DNA from: Heterohyrax brucei
Taxonomy: Eukaryota; Chordata; Mammalia; Hyracoidea; Procaviidae
Assembly: GCA_028571685.1 (NCBI GenBank)
Contig: CM053146.1
Coordinates: forward strand, 68,791,431 to 68,855,430
Direction of reading: 5' to 3'
Length of the DNA: 64,000 nt
Part shown: positions 32,893 to 45,100 of the stretch, piece by piece
How the letters are laid out: the number at the start of each line of letters is the position of its first letter
Position numbering within the stretch: the first letter of the stretch is position 1
The notes under the pieces: model-generated
What the model saw: the letters and a program-made list of their open reading frames with translations, nothing else
Told to the model about the DNA's origin: nothing
Database searches by the model: none
Made by a program: the position numbers and the translations under genes

Positions 32893-33405
32893 ATGGCAGC
32901 ACTAAATACGTATCTATCAATAATTACACTGAATGTAAATGGACTGAATTCTCCAACAAAGAGACAGAGAGTAACAGACTGGATTAAAAAACATGATCTG
33001 TCTGTATACTGCTTACAAGAAACACACCTTAGACTCAAAGGTGTGAACAAACTGAGAAATCAAAGGATGGAAAAATGTATACCAAGCTAACAACATTCAA
33101 AGAAGAGCAGATGTGTCAATATTAATCTCAGACAAAACAGATTTTAAAGTAAAATCTACCATTGTGGATAAAGATGGTCACTATTTACCGCTTGAAGGTT
33201 CAATACATAGGGAAGACACAACAATATTAAATATTCATGCACTCAATATCAGGGCATCTAAATACATAAAGCAAATGCTGATGATGTTGAAAAATGGGAT
33301 AGATCACTCCACAATAGTAAGAGGAGAATTCAACACTTCTCTTTCATTAGGGGACAATTCATCCGGAAAACATTTAGAATTGTTTATTAGAGTAATTAAT
33401 ATATA
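32893..33405 (+). pseudogene. L1 ORF2 endonuclease remnant (N-terminal 170 residues)
   Basis: MAALNTYLSIITLNVNGLNS followed by PTKRQRVTDWIKKHDLSVYC and LQETHL is the start of the L1 apurinic-type endonuclease, with Asn of TLNVNG and the metal-binding Glu of QETH visible. A stop at 33088 interrupts it, then the frame at 33113-33406 continues (ILISDKTDFKVKSTIVDKDG, then LNIHALNI in place of the family's 'NIYAPN'). It ends at an abrupt breakpoint. Confidence 0.85.
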
Positions 33406-33409
33406 GTGA

Positions 33410-34013
33410 CCCAAATGCTTCCAATAATGGTATGCTAATATTACAACATCTAAAAATATTTGGTAATGGGCTTAGTGACTGGACAAAAGGTAATAAAGAA
33501 ACAATATCGGAGACTGGTAGGATACCAGGCCTGGATATTTTTTGGTACAGCATTTGGCGAAACTGTTGTCATGATACCTTGGAAGGCAGACCCTGGGCCT
33601 GTTAGCTAGTAGTTTTAGAGAAAGTGGAAAGAAGTAGTATATTAGTGTGTTAGATGACTATAGGCTAATTTGGAAAGATATTCATTGCAGAAGATGTACT
33701 ATAGAAAGAACTGGTTGGCTTATAACCAGAAATGAGAAAGAACTGATGGGGTCCAGAAGTTCTGTAAAATGCTTCCATACATCAAATAGTAAGATTTAGG
33801 ATTTAAAACTTTTTTAAAAAAGGTACAAAGAAGACCCAGAGAGAATTCAGAAGAGAGTGGCTCAACCATGTGGCAAAGATCACAGTTAAGTACTGATGCT
33901 CGGAACCATTAAATTGAAGCAGAGAAGTAGGAAGAGAGAGAAAGAAAGCAAGAAGTCAGATTGGAGAATCATCTAGGAAAGAATGGCTACTGGCCAATGG
34001 ACTTATTATAAGC
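33410..34013. other. Unassigned sequence
   Basis: No family recognised. It lies between the L1 breakpoint and an LTR. Confidence 0.4.
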
Positions 34014-34018
34014 AAATA

Positions 34019-34517
34019 GTCTTGGTCATCTAGTGTTGCTGTAACAGAGGTACCACAAGTGGATGGCTTTAACCAAAAGTTCATTCTCTCACAGTTCAGT
34101 AAGCTAGAAGTGTGAATTTAGGATGCTGGCTCCACAGAGGTTCTTTCTTTGTCGGCTCTGGAGGAATGTCCTTATGATGTATCAGTCTTCCCTTGGTCTG
34201 GGAGTATCTTAGAGCAGGAATCTCAGGTCCAAATGATGCACTCTGCTCCTGGCACTGCTTTCTTGGTGGTATGTGTTCCCCATGACTTTCTGTTTGTTTT
34301 TATCTTTTATATCCCAAAATAGGTGGGTGTAAGGCATTATCTAATCTTGTAGATTTAGTCAACATAACTGCCACTAATCCATTCCATTACATCATAGTCT
34401 TAGGATTTACAACAGACAGGGAAATCATATCAGATGACAAACAGTAGACAGTCAACAATACTGGGAATTAAAATCTAGTCATTTGGCAGATATTTTTTGG
34501 GGGGGAGCAATTTACAC
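34019..34517 (-). mobile_element. Solo LTR (MaLR-like, 14771 family)
   Basis: Collinear with the complete LTR at 14771: CATCTAGTGTTGCTGTAACA, GTGGATGGCTTTAACCAAAA, GTTCATTCTCTCACAGTTCA, TGTCGGCTCTGGAGGAATGT, TCTTGGTGGTATGTGTTCCC and a G-rich end (GGGGGGGAGCAATTTACAC). A possible target duplication AAATA lies at 34014-34018 and 34518-34522. No internal retroviral sequence. Confidence 0.82.
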
Positions 34518-34524
34518 AAATAAA

Positions 34525-34960
34525 TCCTATGCCCACTAGGCTTTTGTCAGAACTCTCGAAGAAATTATGAGCTCTGGATTAAAAACAAAACAACAACAAC
34601 AAAAACTTTGATTGTTGAAGCTGTAAAACAAAATTTGTGTGCTGAGCTCTGCTCCAGTAGAAGCTGTAGGCAAAAACTGCAGTCTCCAATGAGGACACAC
34701 TCCCCAGTGCCCACCTTGAATGTGGTCCTGGAGAAGAAGTGACTAAGAATTAAGTTTAAAGAGGTTAGAGAGAGCAGAAACCAAAAACAGAGCAAAGGAA
34801 TTCCTCCCAGAGGAAGAAAAAGTGCGCCTTTTAGTCAACAGGAAAAGCCACAGCTGCACTGATGGAGATCACTGTCCTGTAGGCTTAACACACTGAATGC
34901 AGTGACTGGATCGAGTGTTCTCTCTTGAACAAAGTGTGCTCTCACTTGTGTTTTACTAGG
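34525..34960. other. Unassigned sequence
   Basis: A short AACAAC-rich patch occurs near 34585-34605. Nothing else recognised. Confidence 0.4.
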
Positions 34961-34965
34961 AGTGA

Positions 34966-35135
34966 CAGTTATGTCCACGGACTTCATTGCTTTGAGTGCT
35001 ACCCACCTCGTTGATGAATATCACTAGGGTCACCTTCGAAGTACTCCCCTTGTAGAGCTCTGCACAAATGCCAGCGCCTAGTCAATACTTCAAAGCAATT
35101 TTGGAACTCTTTCTGGAAGAATGGCACCATGGCAC
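34966..35135 (-). mobile_element. Mariner 3' end, left arm of an inverted structure
   Basis: In reverse orientation it contains the C-terminal end of a mariner transposase plus the terminal inverted repeat: CCTCGTTGATGAATATCACT, AGGGTCACCTTCGAAGTACT, CCCCTTGTAGAGCTCTGCAC, CAAAGCAATTTTGGAACTCT. The plus strand here is complementary to 35290-35450, so the two form a foldback. Mariner is a DD34D cut-and-paste transposon. Confidence 0.78.
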
Positions 35136-35164
35136 AGTGCTAAATTGAAGCATTTAATTGTATA

Positions 35165-35457
35165 GTTGTCTGTAAAGGAGTTTTTAGCCAGTAAACAAAT
35201 AACTGTATTGGAACACCTTCCTTACTCACCTGGTCTGACCGCAACCACCTTGTTCTTTACCAGAAGATAAAGCAAATATTGAAAGGACAGCTCTGATGCC
35301 CATTCCAGAAAAAAATTTCCAAAATTCCCTGAAGGGCGTACAAGGCTCTGGAGCCAGTGAGTAGCTTCCCAAGGGGATTATTTCAAAGCTGACCGTAGTG
35401 ATAGTCAGCAATGAGGTATGTGACACTTTTTCCAGGATGAGTTCATGAACTTATTTG
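35165..35457 (+). mobile_element. Mariner transposase C-terminal remnant and 3' terminus, right arm
   Basis: GTCTGTAAAGGAGTTTTTAG, CCAGTAAACAAATAACTGTA and TTGGAACACCTTCCTTACTC continue into CACCTGGTCTG. One frame reads LPYSPGLT, corresponding to the mariner PPYSPDLAP block before the last catalytic Asp, with that region mutated. Then AAGATAAAGCAAATATTGAA, CCATTCCAGAAAAAAATTTC, AGCTTCCCAAGGGGATTATT, GTATGTGACACTTTTTCCAG and the terminal repeat GGATGAGTTCATGAACTTAT. The minus-strand frames of 66 and 81 codons here are antisense shadows. Confidence 0.78.
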
Positions 35458-35459
35458 GT

Positions 35460-36425
35460 AGTCCTTATATTTCCTGAGTAAGTAAAAAAGGAGAAAAAAA
35501 AAATTACTATTGGACTTATTACCAGACTCCGTTTCCCATATCCACTTGCAGTTTAGTGAGGAACTGTGTAATTGAGGCCAAAGGAAAGTGAGGAATGATG
35601 TGTCAGTTCTTGGTTTAGGTGGACAACGGTGATCATCCTTGTAACTGCAGAGGAAAGTGACACCTCCAAAGACGATGCAGTGACACAAAAGGAAGCAACC
35701 AGCAGTCCCTCAATAGCAGCTTGGAGTAGAGCTCTGGTCCTCTAACCCTCATTCAGAGCCAAAACACTTTGATACCTTGAGGAAGACAGAAACTACTATT
35801 CCATTAAGACAAGGAAAATCTGTTTTTGCATTGTTTTGTTTGTTCCAACACCTTGCACATCTTGCCTCAGTGATGTTTAGTGTTTATAAACCGTTTTTTG
35901 TTTGTTTGTTTGTTTAGGGTGATACCTGTACAATTGTGAATGTGCTTCAAATATTGGATTTCATTTTAACCTAGTTGTTCTGTAATAAATCCAAATCATA
36001 GCATATTACTAGTCATGCTTGATTTATAACTTTATTTTCCATTTTTGGTTATTTGCAATCTCCTTCCTGTTGAGTTAATACTTGTATACTGGAGTTGCAT
36101 ATAAAATACCACATGAACACAGAGTTAGGTTGCTAAAATTTAAACTAATTGAATCTTGATTATAGATTTTTATGTGTAGTGCATGGTATCATTCCACCTG
36201 TAATTAGGTAGTCTGTTTACATGAAGAAGGTGATTTTAAAAGAAATGCATACCAATTCCTATCCATTTTTGAGAAACATACCTTTATCTAGAAAAGACAC
36301 TCTAAAATGGGAAGAATATTAGATGAAGTTGCTGTTGCTAAGTAGCCTGTGGGCCTACAGAAACTATTTTTAATAACAGCACAAATACTTGCTGAATTCA
36401 CAACACAGGGTGGAATTTAGTCACC
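35460..36425. other. Unassigned AT-rich sequence
   Basis: It includes a short TTTG repeat at 35894-35915. No gene recognised. Confidence 0.45.
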
Positions 36426-36429
36426 ATTG

Positions 36430-36602
36430 GAATGCCTTATCTAGTGCACAACCTCTTCATTATTCAAAGGAAGAAACTGAGCCATAGAGCAATGAACTAG
36501 TTTTCCCAGGTTCACAAAGATAGGAAATCAAGAGCTAGGCCTATGTCTCTGGTCTCCTAATTGCCAACCCACTGCTCTTTGCACTGTAGCAAACTCAATC
36601 TA
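36430..36602 (-). repeat. MIR fragment
   Basis: GGAAGAAACTGAGCCATAGA, CCCAGGTTCACAAAGATAGG, AATCAAGAGCTAGGCCTATG and CCACTGCTCTTTGCACTGTA follow the MIR complement order well. Confidence 0.65.
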
Positions 36603-36604
36603 CT

Positions 36605-38747
36605 ATATGTATCAGAGAAACTCAGAAATGTTGACTTTGTGAATTATTATGGTTATGATGTCTATTAAAGATAACATAATTTTCTTCCTAAATTCATGTA
36701 CACATTTAATGTAAATCCAATAAAAATTTCATTTTAATTATTTTAGAATCTGATAAACTTTATTAGAATGATTAAATAGACAGAGTTAGAAAAATTTTTT
36801 TTTAAGAGTAATTACATCACATTTTCCATATAAGACTTTAAGCCTTACCATGAAGTTTTACTATAAAAATGTGGTGATAATATTAAACTAAACAGCTAGG
36901 TCAATGATATGGAATGGAACAGCCTAAGACAAACATTGCATATGAGTTGACAGCAGTATAAATCAGAAAAAGCAGTTTGTGACTATCATCCATTTTTCAT
37001 GAGCAAGTCTGACAAAGATCTAGGCTGTCCATTTCCAGTTGGTGAACTATATTGATACGAGAGAATATGACCTTACAAAATCTCATGTTCAAAGAGCTTT
37101 TGTTTAGAAGTAGGGCAGGTTATCCTCTTTGAGAGTAAACTCTTTTACAGGCCAGAGCATACTGAGATTTTTTTCCTATACTGAAAAGTTGAGAATTTTG
37201 ATTAGATATCACCACAGACTCATTGTTTCCGCTTTCATAGAGGTTAAGAAACTTTCTCTCCCAGTTTCAAAATATTGTTAAAGGATAAAGGAACAATAAA
37301 ACCCATGACTCATCTGTCTCTGGGCATTCTGGAAATTCTGTGTCACAAAACTCCAAGAACCCCGACTAGTTTGTGGCTATCCTGAGAGTGGATTCTCCTG
37401 ACAAATGCATATACTGAACATAAGAGGGATACAGGGAATCACAGTAACATGCCAATAGCTTTCAAAACATAAAAATCAATCTTATACATATGAAAATATC
37501 ATACAGAAGCAAAAATGTGGAAAAATATTTGCCAAAATTGTGAAGTAACATGCAAAAGAAAAGATCAGCATGCAAAAGCTTAGTATAAAACCAACAAAAT
37601 ATACAAAGTGCAATAGGTAAGTAGAGAAATGGTGTAAATGAGAAATTTATACATGAGCGTATAAGAACATTTACATTACCGCAGAGAACGTGAATTTTTA
37701 TTTTGATTTTTTTTAAGTGTGCAATTATGCCTTACCAGTTTTAAAAATGTTGGTAACATTTAACTTGTATATCTCCTTTATTGGAATTTATCCTAAAGTA
37801 AAATTTTTAAAAATGAAAAGATGATTTACACACATCAAAGTATTAATCATAAAACTGAAATTTTGAAATTGAGCTGACCTAATTAATCAATGTAGGATAA
37901 ATATTGTGACAGAACATTATGTAACTCTTATAAAAAGATAATTGGAGAGAGTATATAATACTATGTGGAAATACTTAAGAAGCAATAGCACAAAAAAGAG
38001 AATTATGCATTAATATCATAGCTATGTAAAAGCATATATAGATATATATTTAAAAGACTGGGAAAAAAGCTGCCAAATATGAATCAATATTTCTGAATGC
38101 TGTGATTGTACTTTTGCAAAATTTGCATTTACTACTTCAGCAGTCAGAAGATTTTAATACGATAGCCTTTCTTACTAGTCTTCAAATAAACTTTGTGTCA
38201 AAACTGAAAGCTACTCCACTTAATAAAGGTTTCCTGCAACTATGTTCTATCGATTATTTTATTGCTAAAGATTTATTAAGATAATATCACAGAATTTTAC
38301 AAGTTTCTTCTCTCGCTTTCTTGAAAATTTTCTTTAGGTTAAGACAAAAGTTCCTTTTATGGTGAAAGTCCTTTTTGCTAGTTTAACTTTCATTAAAATA
38401 GTATGAATTACCATCTGCCTCCCTGAAATATAAAAATTTGAAAAATTTGCTTTTTATGTTAAACTTGAAATTCCCAAATACCCAGTATTTTAATATTCTA
38501 TAACAAATATTTAAATACAGTTACAGCCATACACAGATCTTGACATATGTGTTTCTCTAATCCCTATTTTTCACTTCGGTCTTTATCATAGTGTATCAAA
38601 GGGGTTCAGACAACTGTATCCACATCATGTTCTTATTATCCTTCCAATTCCTTCAGTTTAGAAAACTCATGTGCAAAACGGCAAATTCTCTTCTATTATA
38701 GATGACCAAAGGGTGGATGGGATGAGACAGAAATTTTCAAAGTGATA
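36605..38747. other. Unassigned AT-rich sequence
   Basis: Over 2 kb with no recognised gene or repeat. Very AT-rich, with poly-T/poly-A patches. Confidence 0.5.
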
Positions 38748-38756
38748 TTTACAGAA

Positions 38757-39309
38757 CTTAATTTTTTTTATTGCGATTAAGCAAAAGTTTACAATCCAAG
38801 TCAATATACCACACAAAACCTGAGTACCCGCTTGTATGCCATTCTAACTGCTCTCCTCACCCTGTGACAGCACACTCATCTCCTCCACTCTTTACTTCCA
38901 GTATCCACTCAACTGACATCTGTCTCCTCCTCTGCAACCTCTCCTCTCCCCTCTAAAAAAAGACAAATTGACAGCTCCATACATACAGATATATATATAT
39001 ATTAAACCATAAAGTACACACATCACTGACATCACTCTGTGTCTCTTAGTCCAGTCCAATCTTTGTCTGAAGTTTTGGCTTTAGTACTAGTCTCAGCTCT
39101 GAGCTAGCAGCAAGTCCAGTGGTCATGTTCGCAGGGGACCCTCCAGGCTGTCAGACCATCAAATATGGCCTTTTAATACAGTTCTTCATCTGCACATCCC
39201 TTTTCCTCATGCCGTGTCAGAAACTATGTGTTGTGTTCCCAAATAGGACTGTCTTTGGTGGTGGCCAGGCACCATCTGGTTCTTAAGGTCTCATGGTAGT
39301 AATGTGGTT
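38757..39309 (-). mobile_element. L1 3'-UTR fragment with target-site duplication
   Basis: The plus-strand left edge is a T run (complement of the poly-A tail), followed by the pyrimidine-rich L1 3' UTR that also forms 52474 onwards of the full-length L1: GCGATTAAGCAAAAGTTTAC, CTCTCCTCACCCTGTGACAG, CAGCACACTCATCTCCTCCA and GGCCAGGCACCATCTGGTTC. The flanks TTTACAGAA (38748-38756 and 39310-39318) are a likely 9-bp duplication. It is a 5'-truncated insertion of about 550 bp with no coding capacity. Confidence 0.85.
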
Positions 39310-39678
39310 TTTACAGAATGTTGAATAACTGATTTTTATGCTATCATTCATAAGACCTTGTTTCACAACACTTGAAGCAATAAGAATCTCAAAGTTTAGA
39401 ATAATCTTCAGCTAAATACAGTTTCAAGGACACCTATCATTTTTAGATGCAATGTGGTTATTAAGAACATTTATGTAAATTACGGATTTAGGAACCGCAT
39501 ATATGAAAACATAGTTTGATGACATTTTATCTGTTTCTCTGTTGGAAGGGAAAGTGTTTATTTTTGCAGTGGTAAACATAGATAATATTTAACTGTAAGA
39601 CTTCATAGAGCCTATTGTAAGTTAACATGCATCCTAAATCATTACAAATGTACCACATTATCCTGAGCCTAAACTCTA

Positions 39679-39970
39679 TTTTTTTAAATTTTTTATGTGG
39701 TTAAACGAAAGTTTATGATTCCAGTCAATTTGCCATATAAAACTCCAAGCACCCACCTCTCTGCCACTGTCTCTGCTCTCCTCACCCTGCGACAGCACGC
39801 TCTTCCTTTCCACTCTTCCAGTCTCCACTCAACCAACACTTGTCCGCTCCTTTTCACCCTCTCCTCTCTCCTCTAGAAAGCAACCAGTTGGGCAGCCTCA
39901 CCCATATATTAAACTATAAAGTACACACATCCCTGCGTTATTCTATGTCCTGGAATCTGGTCCAATCCAT
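39679..39970 (-). mobile_element. L1 3'-UTR fragment (second copy)
   Basis: Same 3' UTR in the same orientation as 38757-39309, again starting with a T run: ATGTGGTTAAACGAAAGTTT, CTGCTCTCCTCACCCTGCGA, CAGCACGCTCTTCCTTTCCA. ACTCTA at 39673-39678 and 39971-39976 is a plausible short target duplication. It is more strongly truncated, at about 290 bp. Confidence 0.82.
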
Positions 39971-39989
39971 ACTCTAATTTTTAAAAACA

Positions 39990-41985
39990 GTTATCAACTT
40001 TGCCTTGTCATGGTACCCCTCACAACACAGTTTAAGAAATGCTCATCCCGACAGTTTCTCCCCCCCCTTTTTTTTTTACTTTTACTGTAAGGAGCTTTGA
40101 TTTGTTTTCCAAATCTGTAATTCTTCACTTCAAGAGGATTGCAAGTAACTTAAGCTAGTGACCATTTGTTTACTGCCCCCCTAAAATGACTATAAATACT
40201 ATGCTAGGTTTTCTGTCTTCTGAGAACAGTCATAGACTTTGATCTTCTGCAGTGTATTGACAAGACAAACAGAGAGAGGAGGGAGAGTAAAATAGATGCT
40301 TAACTTGGCTCATGGAGGTGGAAACAATATTCAGATCAAGACCACAGCCACCTAGCCACAAAGCACAGAGAAACAGATTCTCACCCAGGGTAAGACAACT
40401 CCAGAGAACCAAGTTGTCCCCTCAGTGTATGGCACCCCTCCCTGCCTTAGTACTTCACGTTATGTCCACTCAGTCAGCCTTCTCTCTGAACCTACAGCTC
40501 TGTCACTCTGAAGCTGACCCTCATTATTCTGTGTTCTTTTGAGAAGTTTTCTTAACCCCGAGTCCTACAACCCCATAGTTTGTGCTTACTGCTTTCTTTC
40601 TGTGTATCTCTCAGCAACTTTAGCACCCTGTGGTGTTCAGGCTTTCTTTCAATGTCCCATTCAAACTTCACAAAAGATATGAAAATCTGACTGGGTGTGC
40701 CAATCCCATCCATTTTAAGGCAACCCAGTTGATAAGTGTTCTCGCCATGACAATGTGCACTCCCCTTGCCACTCTACATGGGTGCCTTTTGGGTCAGGCA
40801 TACATTCTTTGACCAATCGTATGTGGGGAGGGTGGTGACACCTCCTGAAGGAATGTGAGAGTGGCAGATCCCTGGATCAGGCAATCTCCGTGAAACTGGC
40901 AGATACTTGACTGTATCCCTGTTTAGCACTGTTTACAGTTTCCTTGCACTGCAATTTAGCACATTCTCGACAATTCTTTTATTTATACATATACTCGTAT
41001 AAAGAATTAAAACATGCTCCTTTGCTTAATTTCGTATATAATACATGTGAAGGAATGTATTTAGAAGTGATGGGAATCTTCGTTGAAACCTCAGTAAAAA
41101 ATATAAAACTAACTTGAGACATCTGCTGTGAGAGAAATTAAAAGTACCTCTAAGGAAGACCCAGTTTAGACAATAAATTTGAGCCATGAAATTGAATGAT
41201 GAACCAGTTGCTGGAAATAACACACTGATTGGGTATTCTTATTAATAAGGCAGTAGCTCTTCTACTCTGACAGCTTTTTTGCCTGTGAAACTGGAGATGT
41301 ATCAAGCTAGTACTGGGACTCACGCAAGAAGATCACTTCTTTTCTTAATCCTTAGTTAACCAGGGACGTTGAGACTGAGAAGATGCATTTCTCTCCAGCA
41401 AAGGACGTCAATAAGGCATACGCACTGAAATGGGTTGAAAACCATTGAAGGCCAAGCAGGGAATGTAAAGAGCCCTGTGCTCTGTCATCAATAGTTTGAA
41501 TGCTCAAGAGAGGTCAAGACCCATAAGATTAGCCCCTTCGTCTGTCACACAAAAATTGTAAGGCTGGTTTAAACTGTGCTTTTATAATAGCACTATAAAA
41601 TAAGGTCATTTCTCCATGTATGCCAATAAGAACATTCACATCTGCAGCAATTTGTGCCAGGGCAAGCCATAAAAGAAAAAGCAAAAGCAATTGGTAATAT
41701 ATATTCTTAGGGAGCTTGAATGCCCAGAATCAATCTAACAGGAAAAGTCACTGACTGAGGAAGAACATGTCTTGAAAAAGTGGCTCTGGCATTGGAACTG
41801 TGTTAATTTTCTTCTCTAGCTCAATTTGTACTATTGGTGGTAACATTTCCTCGGAGGGGGCTGGTGATCGATAACGTGACTGACAATGGGAAACAAAAGG
41901 AGTACTTCTTTCCCAGTGGCGTTAGTGAGATGCCTTCATGTTGTTGGCAAGTACAGACTCCATTTCTCCTAGCCTGGTAATTCTA
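39990..41985. other. Unassigned sequence with a GC-richer block
   Basis: From about 40190 to 40960 the sequence is less AT-rich than its surroundings. It begins near a TATAAATA-like word at 40190 and carries no domain-bearing ORF. It could be an old LTR, a retrocopy, or unique DNA. The rest (40970-41985) shows nothing I can name. Confidence 0.35.
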
Positions 41986-41999
41986 TTTCCCTAACATCT

Positions 42000-42167
42000 A
42001 TGTGAAAACTCTGATGGCGTAGTGGTTAAACGCTACGGCTGCTAACCAGAAGGTCGGCAGCTGGAATCTGCTAGGCACTCCTTGGAGACTCTATGGAGCA
42101 GTTCTACCCTGTCCTATGGGGTCACCATGAGTCAGAATCAACTCAAGACCGGTGAATTTTGGGGTTT
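42000..42167 (+). repeat. AfroSINE with intact target-site duplication
   Basis: A full-length copy (GATGGCGTAGTGGTTAAACG, GCTGCTAACCAGAAGGTCGG, CTCCTTGGAGACTCTATGGA, CATGAGTCAGAATCAACTCA) is flanked by TAACATCT at 41992-41999 and 42168-42175, a perfect 8-bp duplication. The tail ends GAATTTTGGGGTT. Confidence 0.95.
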
Positions 42168-42179
42168 TAACATCTGACT

Positions 42180-45100
42180 GTTATATAGACCCAGATGGCA
42201 ACTTAGAAGAAGGCAGAGATTCACATTAATCTGTCATTTTCACCAAACTAAATCAAATCTATCTTGGTGGGGAAATGCAAAATAAATGTTAATCCAATTT
42301 CAAGTAATTACAATGACCCTAATGATTTTAAATTTTGGTGACGTCTTTAACATATCAATCCATAGAAGAATAGGTTAGGATGTTTCCGAAAATACACAGT
42401 GCTTCTCAGTATCAGGCTAATCTGGAGTTCTAGATTTAAAACAATTTTGGGAGACCTCCCATGACTAAATTAACTATTATTTTTTCTAATGCCAAAACTT
42501 TTTACTTGTAAATATGGAAAAGAAATACACAAAATACTCTTTCAAGGGCTGAGAAGGAGTTTCTCACAATTTCATGTAAGACACGAAGTAGCTTTGTTAA
42601 CTATCTTCAATTTAATTCAACTAATCTTCAATGACTTCCACATAAGGAATATCTGAGAAATTTTAATAGCATGTCAGGTTATTATTCTCATTCCATTTGG
42701 AAATGAATGACATACATAAAGAAAGCAAAAAGGTGACATTTTCAAATTGTTTTCCAGATGACTCTTTATAAAGTCAGTTGGCAGCTTTAGCATAATTTGA
42801 GCTCAACGGGTATGAAGAGCACCAAACAATCCAAAACAAGCCACATTGTTCTCTGGGATAGCAGTCTTTTAAGAACGTCAAAGCAGTTCTGAATGAATAA
42901 AAAAAAATAAAAAATCCTCCCAGTGATCAGAACACAGAGGGTTGTGGTTCACTGGCTCTGTCTCAAAGGACTAAGGAAACTGGGAGGAGCAACCACTTTC
43001 CACACTCCACAGGCCACCTGGAAGCTTGGCAGATGAAGCCAAATCCCGAGGGCTAGTGGCTGGTCAATTACAAATTGTAATTCAACTGTCTCAACAGTTG
43101 CCAGAGAAACCAACTTGGGAACTGCGATACCTTTTGAGATACCACTAAAGAATGGCCATGGCTGGTTAGAATACAGTGCTAACACCGATGTTTGATCCAT
43201 GTGCTGAACAGCACACAATACAGGTTCTTCCTTGCCTTGCCAACTGCTTTAGTAGTATAAAGTGGAGGAAAAGTGTATTGGTATGTTGGCATAGTGCAGC
43301 TCCTGAGCCCACAACTGCAGGACTTCATCTGGTGTCAAACTGGAGAAAAAAAAAAAGTGATACTTCAGAGACATGACTGTTACATCTCAAGGATGTGACA
43401 TCTGCTGAGAACAAAGATGTGAAAACAAAACAATTCCATACAGCAGATAAACACCTTGACAAATATGAAGACTTTCAATCATGTCAAACTGTTTTAAAAA
43501 TGTCCACTTTGCCACCCGTCTCCAGATACTTAACGTTTCCTCACAAAAATAGAATAAACACAGGAAAGAAATCAATACTCTGCACATCCAAATTGTTCAA
43601 GTCTGCCACTGCAATCAAACTTTTTTCTTTTTCTCTGCAAAAAGCTCAGAGGCAGCTTCTCAGTTCAAGGATGAAACATTCTCACCGTTGCTTCTCTAAA
43701 TATAAAGATAAACAACAGAAACATTAATTTCCTGAGAATTTAGCTGAAGAATTGTTTTTAGTGCGATTTGGCAGCAGTTTTCTTGGCTAGACTGAATGAT
43801 TCTTTTAAAAATGACCTTGTCGGTAAAGCCTCAACAACTGGTAACTTTTCTAATACTTAATAATTGGTAAAGAAGTTTATTTCTCATCAGTTAGTTAGAA
43901 ATAACTTCATGTATACTTTCAAGTTGTTGTTATTTTATTTTAACTCTGATACTCAAGAAAGCTGTAAAAATTAGCAACCTGCAGACTGGAAACTTCCATT
44001 TAGCCATAAAACCTGTAGAGAAAGAAAAGCTCTCTTAGAAATCCTGGAAATGACAGTGAAGAGACAATCATCTCCACGCCCAGCTGATGCTCTGTCTTTC
44101 CTCTTAGCACTGTTAGAGAGAGGGTTTTGGTAGATCCATCTGGGGCTGTAGTTTGGGGTATGTACACTGGGACCATACCTGTCCAGAATAAAGGCTGTCC
44201 ATTAACTCGTTTTCAAGAGACTACCTAATTATCGTGTAGTGCCAACTAATCTTCTGAACCCTTCTCCTCCAACCTGCTTTGCCAGTCACTGATGTTTTCC
44301 ACATTCCTTGCCTTTCTTGCACTTTAAAAAGATTTCATTAAAATCAAGCTGGGTTCTTTTTCTCTCTTTGATGATCAGCACTGCTTAGCAGAGTATTTGA
44401 GGCCTTTATCCTCAGACACCCTTGCAGCCCTTGGACTGTTCCCTCCCAGAACTCCCATAAATTCCATAGCTGGCTCCAGAAGATTGGAACTTCTGAAGAC
44501 AATATTCATGGTTGGACGGTCTGAAATTGTCAGTCTTTTGTAAAGAACTTCTTAAAATTTATTGATTTATACAATGTGATGTATGCCAAAAGAGGAATTT
44601 AGAAACACCGGCCATTTGATTTTGGATGGGGAATAAAATGAGAATTTAATGTGTGAAGATTTAGGTTGTCAGTTTTTACTTCGAAATGATTGAGGGAATT
44701 TTTCTTTGGGTGGTTTGAAACACAGCACTATTTTTTTCCCAAGTATTTCTACTATTCTGGAAAAATTGTTCATGAAATATTATTTTAACAAACTTACCAG
44801 TGTAAGAGAAAACTGTTAGTTATATCAATAACTCCTTGGTTCTGCTTCTGGATCATATATATGGCATATAAAATCTGGAGGTCACAGTACATAACAATCC
44901 GTTATTTATGAAAAATTGAATATTTTTGTCTTTTGCCTTCATTGAGTTTAAAAAATTTGAACTTTTTAATTTTTTCTTTAAAGTACTCTTGGCTTGGCTC
45001 CCTAGAAATACTTTTTTTTCCTTTTAGAAAAGCATATGGAGATTTGGTTACTGATTAAAATGTTTTTGAATGTGTCTGTCATATAGCTTTATATATCTGG

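Larger units (their letters stand above)
30746..33408 (+). mobile_element. LINE-1, 5' portion retained, 3' portion lost
   Basis: It starts with GGAGGTGGAGCCATGATGGT, the 5' terminus typical of mammalian L1. A ~770 bp 5' UTR with two GC-rich semi-repeats (30890-31090, 31190-31350) follows, then ORF1 remnants (31513-32466), a ~425 bp inter-ORF spacer and the start of ORF2 at 32893. It ends abruptly at about 33408 within the endonuclease, with no RT and no 3' UTR. Normal L1 truncation removes the 5' side, so the missing 3' side implies a later deletion or rearrangement. Confidence 0.85.

Noticed and set aside
35226..35688. Minus-strand ORFs of 66 and 81 codons
   Set aside because: They are antisense to the mariner transposase remnant, which reads on the plus strand, or run into unassigned sequence.
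43395..43727. 110-codon ORF as a transposase fragment
   Set aside because: I looked for hAT or Tigger motifs and could not find any that hold up; it overlaps an antisense frame.
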